A DNA stretch of 64,000 bases from Unio delphinus (taxonomy: Eukaryota > Mollusca > Bivalvia > Unionida > Unionidae), in the NCBI GenBank assembly GCA_029339505.1, contig JAQISU010000025.1:916001-980000 (forward strand), in the 5' to 3' direction. Positions 36,113-49,850 of this stretch are shown here, piece after piece. Within the stretch, counting starts at the first letter, position 1. Every line of letters starts with the position of its first letter. A program made the translations under genes and the position numbers. Under the pieces are notes generated by a model. The model did no database searches and was not told the origin of the DNA. It saw nothing but the letters and a program-made list of their open reading frames with translations.

Positions 36113-37042
36113 TCAAGTTACATTCTGAACATATTCATGATTGCTACCATCTGACATTAAAAGTGCCAAAAATGTGCAAGAGTCAAGGACTTTGGGGTTT
36201 TATCCATCACTAAAATCAGATAACTGAATAATGGTGCTTTACTAAAATCAGATAACTGAATATTGGTGCTTTTAAGACTTAAATTTACATTGTTTTAGTT
36301 GTATGTCATCTACCATACTGACTTAAAATTTATTCAAAAGATACAAATCTATGGAACTTATTGTTTTGATCATTTTTCAGCTTTTTCTGTGATAAAAAAA
36401 GAAGATAAAAAACTATCCATGATATTTGTCACTTCATAATTTTTTTTAAATACCTATTTTGTTTATCTAATTAAATATATGACTGGTGTGTGTAATTAAT
36501 ACTGTTATAAGTGATTTTTGTTTATTGGGTTCAATTTAGATTGAGAGGTAGGTGTTGTCTTTGTGAGGTTTTACTACAGTAGCTGACCTAATCAGCTATT
36601 ATTGTATCCTGTTGTCCATCCTGAGAAAATCATTTATATTTTTTTCTCAGAATTTTCCTGCATATTTGCTGAGCAGTGAAGAACATAACTTGTATTCAGT
36701 TGTAAACAGTGTTACAGATAAAACATATTTATTGAGTTCTGGTTGGCCGTTTCCAGAAAGATCATTTGCGCTAAAAAAATCAGTTATTTCATTGCCAAAC
36801 ATTTGCTTCCAGAAAATGCCACATCCTTTGCTGAATTTTGTATATGCTGTGTCCAAGTCATGTTAAGTCCAAATTAGTGAATAACATAAGACTGTTTTGT
36901 ACATCTGAATTTATAACTAATGAACTAGATTTCATGAAAGAGTTAGAAAAATGGAGGAAATTATAAAGGAATTTACCTTCATGAGCAATTAGACTTCTTT
37001 TTACATTTAAGTCAGTAACAATCCAAAGCTTATTTTTTTTAG

Positions 37043-37165
37043 AATACGCAAAAGGAAAGGAACCTACTCCCATAGAAAGGTTGTGTTTTGGAGCATTGGC
37101 TGGCCTTTTTGGGCAGTCAGCCTCGTATCCATTGGATATTGTACGCAGAAGAATGCAGACTGCAG
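37043..37165 (+). CDS. SLC25A42: SLC25A42-like carrier, fifth visible exon
   Basis: Acceptor TTTTTTAG (37041-37042), donor GTAATT at 37166; completes a Glu codon and leaves one base. Codes helix 5: [20 protein letters not shown] and [11 protein letters not shown], the third carrier signature with the A42-type RRRMQT. Confidence 0.93.
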
Positions 37166-37374
37166 GTAATTCTTTGGATCCCTTTTCATTCTCTAACAAA
37201 AGCTAAACATTGTTCTTTCAGTAACACCATCAGTAATGGGTCATAATTGAGTGGCCAGTATGTACATTATTTTGCTTATATGTTATATCATGGAGTGGTG
37301 GTTGTGATTTTTATTCATTAAAAACAATACAATGCAAGACTGAGAAGTTCACAGAGTTGTGTTACAGAGTGTGT

Positions 37375-37720
37375 GTGTGATTTGGATTTTTAATGTAGCT
37401 TTAACAATTCTTCAGTTATATTGCTACAATGTCTACATTGTAGCAGTTTATAGTGATGTCTATCACTGGGGCATCATGCTGCAGACATGTAGCATGATGT
37501 CCCACCCAGTCACATTATCCAGACACCAGGCCGACCAGTCCTAACACTAACCTCTTAATGCTGAGCAGCTAGCAAGGCATATGTTAGTACCATTTTTATA
37601 AGGATTTGGTATGACTCAGATGGGGTTTTAACCCACGACCTCCTGGGTCCAAACTATGTGCTGTATTTAGACTGCAACTGTCCAGTGTATTACATTGGTG
37701 CCACACAGCAAAGAGCTGTA
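37375..37720 (-). mobile_element. SINE family A, full-length
   Basis: Reverse complement reads the complete head (GCTGTGTGGCACCAATGTAA, TACACTGGACAGTTGCAGTC) and a box B-like GTGGGTTAAAACCCCATC, then the family A body to TTTTAATGTAGC. It is the best in-window reference for the SINE split by the Polinton. Confidence 0.8.
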
Positions 37721-39225
37721 CATTAGCAGAAACAGTATTGTGTTTTTATATGAGAATAATTTCATTAACCGGAAGATAGCTAAAGTATTTTATAAATCCA
37801 GGTCCTTGATATAGACATTTTAACAGGTTTGATGAATGGGGTGATAGCAAACATCTGAATTGAAGGAGCAAACCAAAATGTGAATGGTGCAAGATAATTA
37901 ACACATATTTTGTCAGCCAGTGCACAAAAACTGTGGACAGACTTTAGTTGGTCTAACTGTGAAATTTGCTAATACAGTACCAATTCCTGTTTCACTGAGC
38001 ACTGTTAAGATGAAATTAACACATTTAAAATTTGGAATATTTTCTGTGGCAAAAACACTAGTCACATTAGAGGCAAAGTCATCAGTTAGAAGAACGTTTT
38101 ATAAATGGGGGTTTACTATCAACATTTGTTGATACATGAGAATTATAACTGCCATTGTCATACACAAATATTCATCTAATGGTTTTAATATTTCAGATTA
38201 TCAGACCAAAAGAACTAATTTTTAAACTTTTGAGACGTTTACTATGAGCCAGATTGACAGGTGCTTCCTCTTTAATATCAGAACATGTTTCAATTGAAAG
38301 AAAACACTAACAAAAGCTTGCTTCAGAGCCATACATAAACATGTAAAATACTGGTGCCAAATGCATTAATATCCTTGTAGTGGTAAATTCATTTTAACTG
38401 AAACCATATACTTTTTCATCAATCCTTTATATCAATGATTAAGTACAACCATATATATTGTTTGTACCTAGTATAAAAATAAACGGCCCATCGAAGTTAC
38501 AGTCATGGAACATGATATTAATAATGGGGGAAAAAATTATCAAAGTAAAAGAGCATGGACAAAATTGCACCTTTTAGTAATATTTTTAAGTTTATTTTGA
38601 ATGCATGCTGCAAATTTTGAAGAAAAAATCCAAAGACAAAATACTTAAGAGTTAATCACAGTTTGATTTTGGCAAGAAATTAGACTTACCCTACACTTGA
38701 ATATTATGCTGCTGGCATCTTTCGTATTATATAATCAAGTCAGACAATTAATAAGCTGAATAAATCTTTACATCAAAATAACTATTAGGTTTTCAACAGC
38801 TGTTGTAAAAAACATTCCACATAGTTACTGAATAAGCATTTAAATACTTTCCCCTGAAATTGTTTGTGATTATTGCCGTGGCAATTAATGGACTCGTTTT
38901 ATATTTGAATAGAAGTGGGCATATCACTTTCATGATGATTACATCAAAAACATGAATTAAAAAAAATAAAACTAAAATATGAATATAGCCTTTCAAGACC
39001 TCTGTCACTGATATGTATTTTTAGCATTGCCCCTTTCTCTGTTAGCATTTCTCAGCATTTTCAAAGATCAATATTTCATCAAATAATGTGTTATTAAGAA
39101 AAATGTTACAAAATCTATACTTTCTTGTTAAAATTTGTGAACTTCATATGTGCTCTAGATTTCCGCTCCCACACTAACATTTTCAGCTATAAAACAAGAT
39201 ATATATTACTAATCTTGATGGGGGC
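37721..39225. other. intron sequence, no feature recognised
   Basis: Fifth carrier intron, AT-rich, without a convincing frame or repeat. Confidence 0.4.
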
Positions 39226-39475
39226 CCCTGAGTAACTGAGTGGTTTAAAGTGATCTCCGTTATGGATTACTGGCCATCTCACCTGTCTGCATTGGTTTGA
39301 GTCTCAGATTCGGCTAATGTGGATATATAAGAAAGCTTGCCAGTAGCTTCTTTCGTGGGTCATGGTTTTTTCTGAGTTCTTCCTCTGCCATTAATACTTG
39401 CTGCCATGTATATAGCCTATCCTGTGCTGAAAAATGGTGTTAAACCCTACAATAACAACAACAGCAACCAATCTT
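39226..39475 (+). mobile_element. SINE family B, full-length reference copy
   Basis: Head GGGGCCCCTGAGTAACTGAG, TGGTTTAAAGTGATC and box B-like TTGGTTTGAGTCTC, then the body AGCTTGCCAGTAGCTTCTTT, TTCCTCTGCCATTAATACTT, TGCCATGTATATAGCC and TGGTGTTAAACCCTACAATA, ending in (ACA)n. Confidence 0.7.
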
Positions 39476-39804
39476 ATTGGCGATTTTATTTAATGTTAAG
39501 CAAATAGAAAACTAATTTTAAAATTTCCAAAACACAAAACTAGAATCCACACCTACCTCTGTGTTATAAAAAAGTTTGCAAGGTATCATTTAAACTAAAG
39601 CGAGAGAGTGGTGTCTTGGTATATTTGTCTTTCTATTCATTTTTGTCTTGCCTAAGAATGCTACAGATTGCAAGACATATCCATCACTTTTGAGGTACTC
39701 TTGGTAGCAGCAATGATGGCATTGCCAACAATGTTAAAGTTTTTGAAAGATGATATATTTCACATCAGATGCTGTTTTCAGTTGAAACTTGAGATGCAGC
39801 TTTA

Positions 39805-41065
39805 ATATACATTTGTCTAAAGTTTATACCCAGCATTACTATATAATTGTGTCTAGAGTTTAGACCCAGCATTATTATAGACTTGTGTCATGTATTATAG
39901 ACTTGTGTCTAAAGTTTAGACCCATTATCGATATAGATATGTCTTAAGTTTATATTTAGCATTATGACAGACATGTCTGAAGTCTGTACCAGCAGTACTA
40001 AGGACTTGTCTGAATTAAATACCTGGCATTACTATAGACATGTCTAAATTTCATTTCCAGCATTACTAGAGTAATTGTATAAAGTTTATACCCTGCATTA
40101 CTGTAGACGTCTAAAATTTATATCCAGAATTACTATAGACAGGTCTAAAGTTTATATCCAGAATTACTATAGACATGTCTAAAGTTATATCCAGAATTAC
40201 TATAGAAATGTCTAAATTTCATTTCCAGCATTACTATAGAAATTGTATAAAGTTTATAGCCTGCATTACTGTAGATGTCTAAAGTTTATACCCAGCATTA
40301 CTATAGACCGGTCTAAAGTTTATATCCAGAATTACTATAGACATGTCTAAAGTTTATATCCAGAATTACTACTGACATGTCTAAATTTCATTTCCAGCAT
40401 TACTATAGAAATTGTATAAAGTTTATAGCCTGCATTACTGTAGATGTCTAAAGTTTATACCCAGCATTACTATAGACAGGTCTAAAGTTTATATCCAGAA
40501 TTACTATTGACAGGTCTAAAGTTTATATCCAGAATTACTATAGACAGGTCTAAAGTTTATATCCAGAGTTACTATTGACAGGTCTAAAGTTTATATCCAG
40601 AATTACTATAGACAGGTCTAAAGTTTATATCCAGAATTACTATTGACATGTCTAAATTTCATATCCAGCATTATTATAGAAATTGTATAAAGTTTATAAC
40701 CTGCATTACTGTAGATGTCTAAAGCTTATACCCAGCATTACTATAGACAGTTCTAAAGTTTATATCCAGAATTACTATAGACATGTCTAAAGTTTATATC
40801 CAGAATTACTATAGACATGTCTAAATTTCATATCCAGCATTATTATAGAAATTGTATAAAGTTTATAACCTGCATTACTGCAGATGTCTAAAGTTTATAC
40901 CCAGCATTACAATAGACAGGTCTAAAGTTTATATCCAGAATTACTATAAACATATTTATAGTTTATACCCAGCATACCTGTATAGATGTCTAAAGTTTAT
41001 ATCCAGAATTACTCTAGACATATTTATAGTTTATACCATGCATTATTTTAGACATGTCTAAGGTT
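39805..41065. repeat. 34-bp minisatellite, about 35 units
   Basis: Units CTATAGACATGTCTAAAGTT plus TATATCCAGAATTA, with variants (GACAGGTCTAAAG, AATTGTATAAAGTTTATAACC) that recur in the same order, showing higher-order repeats of several units (about 40200-40440 vs 40640-40900). Confidence 0.92.
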
Positions 41066-43230
41066 TTCATATATGTTATGCTAGGATTTCTGCAAGCCAG
41101 ATGACGATAACACCACTCAAATATTAGAAACCCTTGTCCCATAGAACACGAGTTGGCATTTATAAGAAAATCTTATATGTATCACAAATGTCAAACTAGC
41201 CACCAATACAAAAAGAAATGTTGGATTAAGACAAATTAAAAAAAAGTTTAGACATTAAAATATTCAATGAACAGTCCAAATTAGTTATGCAGTATATTTG
41301 TCAAATAATTTATCACTGATATTTGGATAGCTTTTTCCCATGATGCATCAATGGTAAAATAAATCAAAATTAATTATACCTGCAGATAATAATTCTAATT
41401 TTACAACATTTTTGTTTCGTTTGTAATTTTTTATATTTTCTTTAGGAGGAGGAGTAGGACCTGTCTCGGCATTACCATATTTACTGTATATGTTGGGAAA
41501 CAATAAAATAATAAAAAGATTTCCTGTCCAAGAACTTATGGTGAAACTGTTTTTCACATTGACTTATGAAACAAAATAAATTTTTATTGCATTTGTGCTC
41601 AAACCCCCCCCCCCACTGCACATTGCAATAAAAAAGATAAATAAAGCACTTAATTGATAGTTAAAAATAAGAAACTAAACTTGTATTATTATCATTTATT
41701 CCTTTTTTCAACATCAGCATTAAAGAATAAAATATTTCCATGAAATCCTTATAAGTAGTGTATGGTTCCAAACTGTATCTTGTATCAATTATGTCTGGTA
41801 ACACACACCATGTTGTTCATTGTCATGAACGTTGAGAAACAAATTGTGTTTGGTTGTACTCAAAGGTTTGAACATGTTTTGTGTCCAGCGGTTTGAATAT
41901 GTTATACGACTGAAACCTGGATCTAAGAAAATTGCAAACAAGAGGAAAATAATCAACTGATATCTTGGACGCCATTCACCCATGGCACGTTGTTAGATGC
42001 AAACTAATCAAGACTGAATTATATCCAGGTCTTCTGTATTACAGTATCTCGCAAATAAAAATCATTTGAAAGCACACTCAAGTGTAAGTGACAATCTTTT
42101 TTCCAGCTTGGGCTACATAGAAGCCCCGGTGGTGAATAAACACGATTGGCACTGAGCAGCTAACTCCTTCTTTGAACCAACCAAAAGGACATCTAAGACA
42201 AAAAGGTTATCTTTATTACAAGCAAGCCAATCTCAGAAGCTGACTTTTGTTACCTTTTTGTAAAGGATATCAATACAAAGGTTATTTTATTGCAAAGCAA
42301 GCTGACCTCAGAAGCCGACTGTGGATTCTTTTATTTTTTATTTTTGAATCGACAAAGACGCTCAAGATATGGAAGCTAACTTTGGTTTCTTTTCAGTGGT
42401 ATTCACAGAAATTTTAAAAATAAATTGAAACAATTTTTAAAGTGACACAATATAGTGCTTCCTGCGTGAACATCGATGACCCAGCGTTGCCCAGAAGATT
42501 TGGAGATAATAAATTCACATGATGAATTCATGAAGGCCTGAAGAGAAACAGATAATTTCACCAACAATATCATCATTGACATTGATAAAAATTCTAGCGT
42601 ACTTTGATCGCATTCCTGGATGGACTGACGATAAGATGAGGGTCAAAAGTGTGAGAATTAGCACGACTGGTGCAGACTATATTTTCAGCATTTTTTGTTT
42701 TCCAATTTCATGGTTTTTGTTTTTTGTTTTTTTTATTCATATCATTATAGATGTTGTAAAGCGCTTAGAACTGCTAAAGAGTAGGTGATATGCAAATTCC
42801 TCATTATTATGATTTGAAACAATCTGATTTTTATCCTTGCAGTTTCTGTGCTTCAGGCAATGTGTTGCCTCTTTAAAAAAATTCATGGTATGAGATAGCT
42901 AACAAAAAATTCCTGTACCTAAAGAATGGATCGTTCGTGTACAGGAGAAAAGTTGTGTTGTATAGATGCTGCTGCAGTGAATTAAAAAAAATTCAGTTGG
43001 AGTGCAATTTTCAACATGTAATTTTTTTAATGATTTAAAAGGTGTCCCACAACTTATGACTTAAAAATACAAATATGTCCCAGAAAATACAGTGTACAAA
43101 ACAATTACTTTTCAAATTACTTTATGGTTTTCCAACAAATATGGTGTACCAACATATACGGTAAATATGGTATTTGAAGAAAGCAATCGGCAAGGAATAT
43201 TTAACAGTGAAGTGTGTCTTTATGTTACAG
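41066..43230. other. intron sequence before last exon
   Basis: No gene or clear repeat apart from a poly-C run near 41606. The frames at 41348, 41789 and 42576 have no family resemblance. Confidence 0.4.
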
Positions 43231-43436
43231 GTGTTACAGGTCACTCGAAGGAATACACTGGAATAATTTCTACAGCAACTGAGGTGATACGAGAAGAAGG
43301 ATTCAGGGGAGGGATGTATAAAGGTCTCAGTATGAACTGGATTAAGGGACCTATTGCAGTTGGAGTTAGTTTTACTACTTTTGATATAACACAGAGATGG
43401 CTGAGAAAGATGCCGGTCTTCCACGAAGTCTCCTAG
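43231..43436 (+). CDS. SLC25A42: SLC25A42-like carrier, last exon with stop
   Basis: Acceptor TATGTTACAG (43229-43230); completes a Gly codon and ends in TAG at 43434-43436. Codes VIREEGFRGGMYKGLSMNWI followed by KGPIAVGVSFTTFDITQ, the third matrix helix and helix 6, almost identical in wording to SLC25A42. The C-terminal tail WLRKMPVFHEVS is short and not conserved. Total visible protein is about 297 aa. Confidence 0.95.
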
Positions 43437-43587
43437 ACTTCTTCCTATTTTAGGACAATTTGATCAGCGTTCGATAAAGCTGTTTTCATGAGAGCCAATC
43501 AGTTATTGGTGGATTTATGGTGCTTTTGTTCTCATCATTTAATGAAACAGATTTTTGAAGGTGATGATTTACAGTGGATTTGGTTAG

Positions 43588-43593
43588 AATAAA
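43588..43593 (+). terminator. candidate polyadenylation signal AATAAA
   Basis: First AATAAA downstream of the carrier stop codon (about 150 bases). Later signals are possible. Confidence 0.35.
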
Positions 43594-45234
43594 AGCCAGT
43601 GTCAGAAGCTGAACATTATCTTCATACACATAAAATATTTCCTGCTCCTTATGTGTCTTACTCAAGCTACATACATCTCAAGTATTTGAAAAATGGGCTT
43701 TTTCAGTAATCCAAATATTATTTTCTTCATCCCACTTGGTAGATTTTGGGAGCAAACAACCTTAAACAAAGATTAAACCGGGTTAAGTTATAACAAAAGG
43801 AAATAATATGCAGACATTCTGCTTAATTAATGTTCGGGGGCAAGTTTGTTAGAAACTAATGTTTAAGTGAAGAGCAGTTTCACATAAAAGTAATCACAAA
43901 ACCTTGTTATTGGGGGCATGTATTGTTATGAGAAACTTATGATCCATTTAAAAAAGGACCTATTTTAATGTTGTAATAACTTAGGATAATTGTTATTGGT
44001 TTTTTTCTCACTATTCATGGTAATGTCATAAAATGTTTTAAATGGATTGCTACACAATTAAATCAAAATAGCCTACATTAATTTTTGAATTTATTTTTTA
44101 GTGTAGCATGTAGGCTGATCAAAATTTAAACCAAAATTAAGCCATTGTGATATCAGTTTCATAATTTGACTGACTTTTGTTAACTTTGTATGAAAGTTAA
44201 TATCTTCGACATAGGTGTAGAAAATGTTTGAAACTATATATCAATGGTTGTCCCTTGGCATCAGGAAAATATGGTTGCCCAGAGGATTTTATAGTTGCCT
44301 AGCAAATTACTGCAATTGCCCCAAGAATCCTTTAATCAGAATTATTGAACAACTTTTGTTGTGAGCTACACACTTTACTAATAATTTGAGATTAGCCAAT
44401 AAAAAAGAATTGATCAATTTTCTTTTCTTTTCATTGTTGTCTGTTAAATCAGAAACTTATAATGTTATTCCTAGGTCACCAGACTTGGGTTACATTTTAT
44501 TTTCCACCAGCTTTCTAATTGTTGGTCAGCACTGAGCAGAAATTTATCAATAATTTATGTTTTTCTGAGTTTGTATGGTTTACATAATTTATTAGATTAT
44601 AATATTCCCATCTCTATGCTGTAGAGTAAATGTCAACTTTCCATCTGGGATTGTTTTTTATCATTACCCTGCAAACCAAAATAGCATACAAAAACAACTG
44701 TAAGTAGTTTAGTTCTTTATACTTGCCATATGCCTATAGTTAAAATTAGCCAATGGAAACAGTTGTCATACACTATACAGTGAGTACCAATTTCTTCCAT
44801 TCACCATTACAAATGTATACTACTAGGCTATAGGCCTTCAATGTATCTAGTCAGTTTTGAAAAATAATACAACAGTAAATTGATGTTGAAAAATACTACC
44901 ACAGTAAATTGATGATGAAAAATACTACAACAGTAGATTGATGTTTTGATAAAAGATGAGATAAAAGGTGAGTATTCACTATTTTTGTTTTATTATGGGT
45001 TTTCCCAAAATGGGTTTGTAACTAATTACTTAGATAATGAGTAGATGTAACACATTGATTAATATGGCTTATTGCCAATAGAAATTACTCAACACTAATT
45101 GCAGAATTAAATGGAGAGAGGCAAATTACCAATCAAATGTTAATTGCTGGAAAAAAATAAGTTCTGTGATAGATTTTAACAATTTATCATTTTGAAGAAA
45201 GAAAATTGTTTTTAGGGTCACCCATCCAGGTTTT
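43594..45234. other. 3' flank of carrier gene; small tandem repeat
   Basis: Non-coding. At 44850-44945 a roughly 30-bp unit with CAGTAAATTGATG and GAAAAATACTAC is repeated about three times. No gene is seen. Confidence 0.45.
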
Positions 45235-46520
45235 CACATTGGAGAAAAGAGTTACCTGGTATTAATATGATAAATGGCTTCAAGCACTTGATCAAGGTAG
45301 AATAATAGTATCTGTATTTGTAGATTTCAGGCAAGCTTTTGATATGGTGGATCATGAAATCCTTTAAACTTAAAGAAACTGAATATTTACCACTGTGATG
45401 AAAGCAGTTAGATGGTTTACTTCATACTTAAGTGGGAGAACACAACATGTTTGTATAAATAATGTTCTGTCTGAACATGGAACAATTAAATATGGAGTAC
45501 CACAAGGTTCAGTTCTAGGTCCATTAATATTTATTTTATTTATTAATGACTGACTACTTTTACTAAGGGACTCAATATCATCTTCAGATTTCGATGTAGA
45601 TGACACAACATTGTCAAACATCCAAAACACAAAGCGTGAACTCAGTCTTTCTTTACAGGATGCCCTAAAACAAACTGGACAACTGGTGCACATGCAGTAA
45701 CATGGTGGTAAATACTGGTAAAACTAAACTATTACTTATCTCAACACGGCAAACAAGAACAAATCTTGATAGTGGTGAACTATGACATGGAAGGATAAAA
45801 TGTTACAAATGGTCTCTCGTGATAGATTTCTTGGTGTTTTGGTAGATAATAACCTATAATTGACTTAACATACCAAACATATCAGTAAAAAGTCAATCCA
45901 AGTTTATAGCTTCTCAGTAGGATAAGACATTTTCTCCTTGAACAGCACAGAAAACTATTTTAAAACAGTTACATACAATCCTATTAGACTATTGTAATAC
46001 ATTATTGGGTAATTCAAATGATAAAAACATAAGTAAGCTGCCATCTTCAAAAAAAAGAGCATTTGGGCTATATCAATCCAGAAGGAAAGCAAGGAATATT
46101 TCACAAGTAAATTAAAAATATTAACTATTAATGACCGAAAATCCATTTGAGAAAAGCCAAATTAATGTTCAGGATATCCAATAATAGTACTTCTGAATAT
46201 TTACAATCTCTATTCCAGTATGGGCTACCTGGCAGTGATACCCAACTGTGATCTATGTCTACCAAACAGTATAAAATTCCCCAACCAAAAAAGGCATTAT
46301 TCAGAAAAAAGTTTCTAATACTCGCGAACTTTGCTCTGGAATAATATACCAGTTGGGATTAGAAATGCCCACTCTTATTTCCTTCTTCCAAACCCATTAT
46401 ATCCAGTGGCTTCAGAGATGAAGCTTAAATAAATAAATTCCTTTGTATGAGGGTCTCAAGTTAGATTATTTATTACCTAATTTTGTTATTCTTTTTAAAT
46501 AAAGTATTATTATTATTGTT
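45235..46520 (+). pseudogene. decayed non-LTR retrotransposon, RT 3' half
   Basis: Plus-strand text in broken frames carries the LINE RT motifs VFVDFRQAFDMVDHEIL (45315-45365), YLSGRTQHVCINN and YGVPQGSVLGPLIF (45490-45530) followed by ILFIND. Further on come the post-RT motifs of Jockey/L2-type LINEs (LLDYCNTLLGNS near 45985, a Trp-Asn-Asn-Ile-Pro block near 46340). Frames are interrupted by many stops and shifts. The 3' end is an AATAAA and (ATT)n tail near 46500. It is an old, dead, 5'-truncated copy. Confidence 0.8.
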
Positions 46521-49478
46521 GTGGGAAGTGGAATTTTCAGTTATTATGGGTGAGATTAAGAACAAAATATGATGACATGGCATGTGTTGTCAGCCTGTTG
46601 TTAATTGAGTAGTTTAGTTTGCTGATGTACAACAGCTTTTGTTTCTATCTTTGACTGCTCATCTACTTTACAATCTTTTATTTTATTTCTTCTTTAATTT
46701 ATCATTATCTATACAAATGAATGCAAACTTTCTCAAGTTTTTTAAAGGTTGGAAATTGTGATTAAAACATTGAAATACAACCATGCAGTCTCTAATGGAG
46801 GTATATGATATTTTGTATTGTTCATGAATGAGTCTTTGAAACTTTATTGTAACTCATTGAAAATAATTTTGAATAAATTACGTTTTTATAATCTTTGAAT
46901 CATGTACATGCATGTTGTATTCTATGTCTCTAATTAAAAAAACAATGTTTATAATAAATTAATCTGATATTTAATTTATAAAAATCCTCAAAAAAGTACA
47001 TTGTAACTAGCTTTTAATTTGAGGATTTGGTACTTGCTTTTTATAATCTGATTTAATTGACTTTAATTTCTATGAATAAATAACACTTTGTTATGTTATT
47101 TTACAGTATATTAAATACCTAGTACAAAATAACTCAAAAAGTTAAAATATGTAACATAAAGAACTTCTTGTCGTGTTTTTGTCTTTACATTGTTTGAACA
47201 TTGGCATCACTAAAAGTACTTCCCCTCCACCACCCCACTGAGTATTGCCGAGACAAATGTATTAACACTGATATTTTTTTTATTTATCTCCCTTTCTTTG
47301 CAGACGCTGCATAAAATGTGTGTGTATCATAAAAAGGAATACACCCTGCTTAAATGACAATCTCCATTGGCATTGTTTAAATGTAAAGTTTTCACTTAAT
47401 GTATTGAGTTTGGCTGAAATAGGAATGTGAAAAAGCTTGCCAGTAGCTTCTGGTGAGTTGGTAGTTTCTACCAGGGTTTTCCTCGATTTTTCTTCCACCA
47501 GTTATACTGGGTGCCATGTACATATAGTCTGAAAGTAGCCTTAAACCCACAACAGCAAGGTTGTGCATTTATCTTTCATGTAGCAACACTGTTGCCCACA
47601 CAGTCTTGGCACTTAAAAAGTGCAGTTGAGGACTAATATTATGCCCACAATAAATCATTGACCTTTTTTTTGGCATGGCTGAATTAGTATAGATAAGCAT
47701 AGGAGACGTAGCATTCCAAAGAATATTTTATGTTTTTCTGGATGGTCATTAAGACTCCTCACATAATGTAAATATTTGACTCTTCACACTGTAGTATGTG
47801 ATCTCATGATGCATACACTGTATAAATGTAACAGGTAATTTTTTTTCAATATTCTAAACTTGGCTTATCTTTGGAATCTAAACATAAACGCAAAACATAA
47901 AATTGTAAAAATTTATTTTGAAGCTGTTCTCTTACAACCTATGAAACTGCAAAAATTGATGTCACAGATATTTTAAAATAAAGCTTTAAGAAAAAGAGAA
48001 AGGAAACAAACTTAAAAATGTGTTAAATCTGCAAACAATAATAATTATACATTATCACATAGTCCAGTTTTTCTATAGTATGATCATTTTCATATCTGAG
48101 ATATCACAGTGTGTTAGATATCACTTTATATGATTCTGATTGGTCCAAATAAGCCCATGAAGTTATTGTGCAGTATTCTTTTTACTGATATGCTGTGATC
48201 ATGGGAAAACGTTTTTAACCCCACCTTCTGGAATTTGTTTTTTTCCCCATTAACATTTTAGTGGCCATTTTTTTTAATTGGAGTCACAAAATGGAACTGG
48301 GGGAAAATGGTCTCAAATGTCTCAGTGCTTTGTTATGTATAACAATATCATCGTATGAAAAATGGTGTAAAACCACGAGACAAGAACAGCAAGTAGAATG
48401 TACAGTATTGCTCAGTTGATAGCTGGAGAGGGAGGGAGTGGGCAGGATATCAGTAACATAGAATCCACAGTATATACAAGCATGGTTTAAATGTTAACTC
48501 GCAGAAGTAAATAAACTCACCACAGTTCACCGAAATCTGTGGACATAAACTGGTCTCCCAACTGGCAGAACTTCATCAAACCCTTGCATATTTACACAGT
48601 AAATATGTGATGCAAATGTGACTCAAAAAGAATTTTGTTTATATCTTCAGTTCAGTCTACTTTTCCAAAGCAAATACTTCAAATATCGGGTCACAAATAT
48701 ATTACAGTAAATATGGGAATTTCTGCATCCAGTAATCCTCGTTTCACATGAACATCTCAACAATGTAATGTTTAGTTGTAATGTTTTCTTTGCTTATTTT
48801 TTTGGGTAAAGATGGATCATGTACTTCAGACTTGTACCTTTCATTACTGTGTACCGTATCCAACAATGTGACATCACATACATTGGACATTTTGTGTTGA
48901 AAAATGACTTTTTCTTTGTAAAATGTTCTGTTTATTCAGATGGATCCTTGTTCTTGATGTATAGTTTGTATAAAGGTAAAGCCTACTTTTAATAGTTCAA
49001 TTTTGGGATTATTTGTATGCACTGAAAATGAAAGGTGCAGTATCTGTTAGAACGAATGAAATTATTTATTTTTCTTTTTCTAAATAATTTCCAATGAAAA
49101 ATACATTCTGTATGTTAAGAATCAAATGATTTAATATTCAGTGTATGAAACACCAAGGCTTGCAAAAGCTGGATATTATTAAACTTATTTAATAAATTAA
49201 ATATTAAATCATTGTCCATTATGGATCCTCTCAGTAACATGTCTGTTCGGGTTCATTGGTGTGTGTTGTATTCAGAATACAACTCAGTAAAATAGTGTAC
49301 TCATGTGTAGATGAATTTTAGTGTATTTGGGAAAGTATTTGCATTGTTTAATACTTTAGGTGTATATGCCAATTCTTTTTTCATTATATTATCACATCTA
49401 TAATAAGTTGAAGTTTTGAATTATCATTTATAATGTGCAACATTATAACAAAATACATATTGTAAAATAAGTCTGTAT
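46521..49478. other. intergenic; SINE family B fragment at 47430-47560
   Basis: AT-rich DNA. 47430-47560 (+) carries the family B body (AGCTTGCCAGTAGCTTCTGG, CAGTTATACTGGGTGCCATG, TTAAACCCACAAC). The 72-aa frame over it is not a gene. Nothing else recognised. Confidence 0.5.
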
Positions 49479-49639
49479 TTGATTGCAATTTATTTCTGCT
49501 TTCCTTGGTATAGTAATAATATTGCTTGGATCATGAATTTGTTTTTGTCCATCCAAAATGAAATGATTGATTGCGTTTACTTACTCATCAGCACATTAGA
49601 GACTAGTGTCAAAATGAGTGATATGGCTTGTCCAGGAGT

Positions 49640-49850
49640 AGACAACCTAGGCTATTGTTGGCAGGATTTAAACACACTACCCACTGACTGTAAAAATTGG
49701 CATGCATATCACTGAGCCGCAATGGCATCCTGCATCCATTATTAAAGCCCATAGTTTTAAACCAGCCTTGACTGATACAGGCAGGATTCTGACAAACTAC
49801 TGACTGATTACAAATCTGGCATACTTACCACTCTCCAGCCAACATGAAAG
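49640..49850 (-). repeat. duplicated tRNA-like repeat fragment
   Basis: Two adjacent diverged copies share GGCAGGAT followed by ACACACTACC/ACAAACTACT, a GACTG/TACAAA stretch, then a TGGCATGCATATCAC / TGGCATACTTACCAC block. The minus strand reads like tRNA box A (GCGGCTCAGTGATATGC) and box B. Probably SINE-derived. Confidence 0.35.

Noticed and set aside
37920..38132. 70-codon plus-strand frame in carrier intron 5
   Set aside because: No family resemblance, no splice signals at sensible places, ordinary AT-rich composition.
39805..41065. Regular repeat array that could suggest a CRISPR
   Set aside because: Units are contiguous with no unique spacers, and this is an intron of an animal gene. 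It is a minisatellite.
45370..45693. Minus-strand 107-aa frame
   Set aside because: Antisense of the decayed LINE reverse transcriptase on the plus strand.
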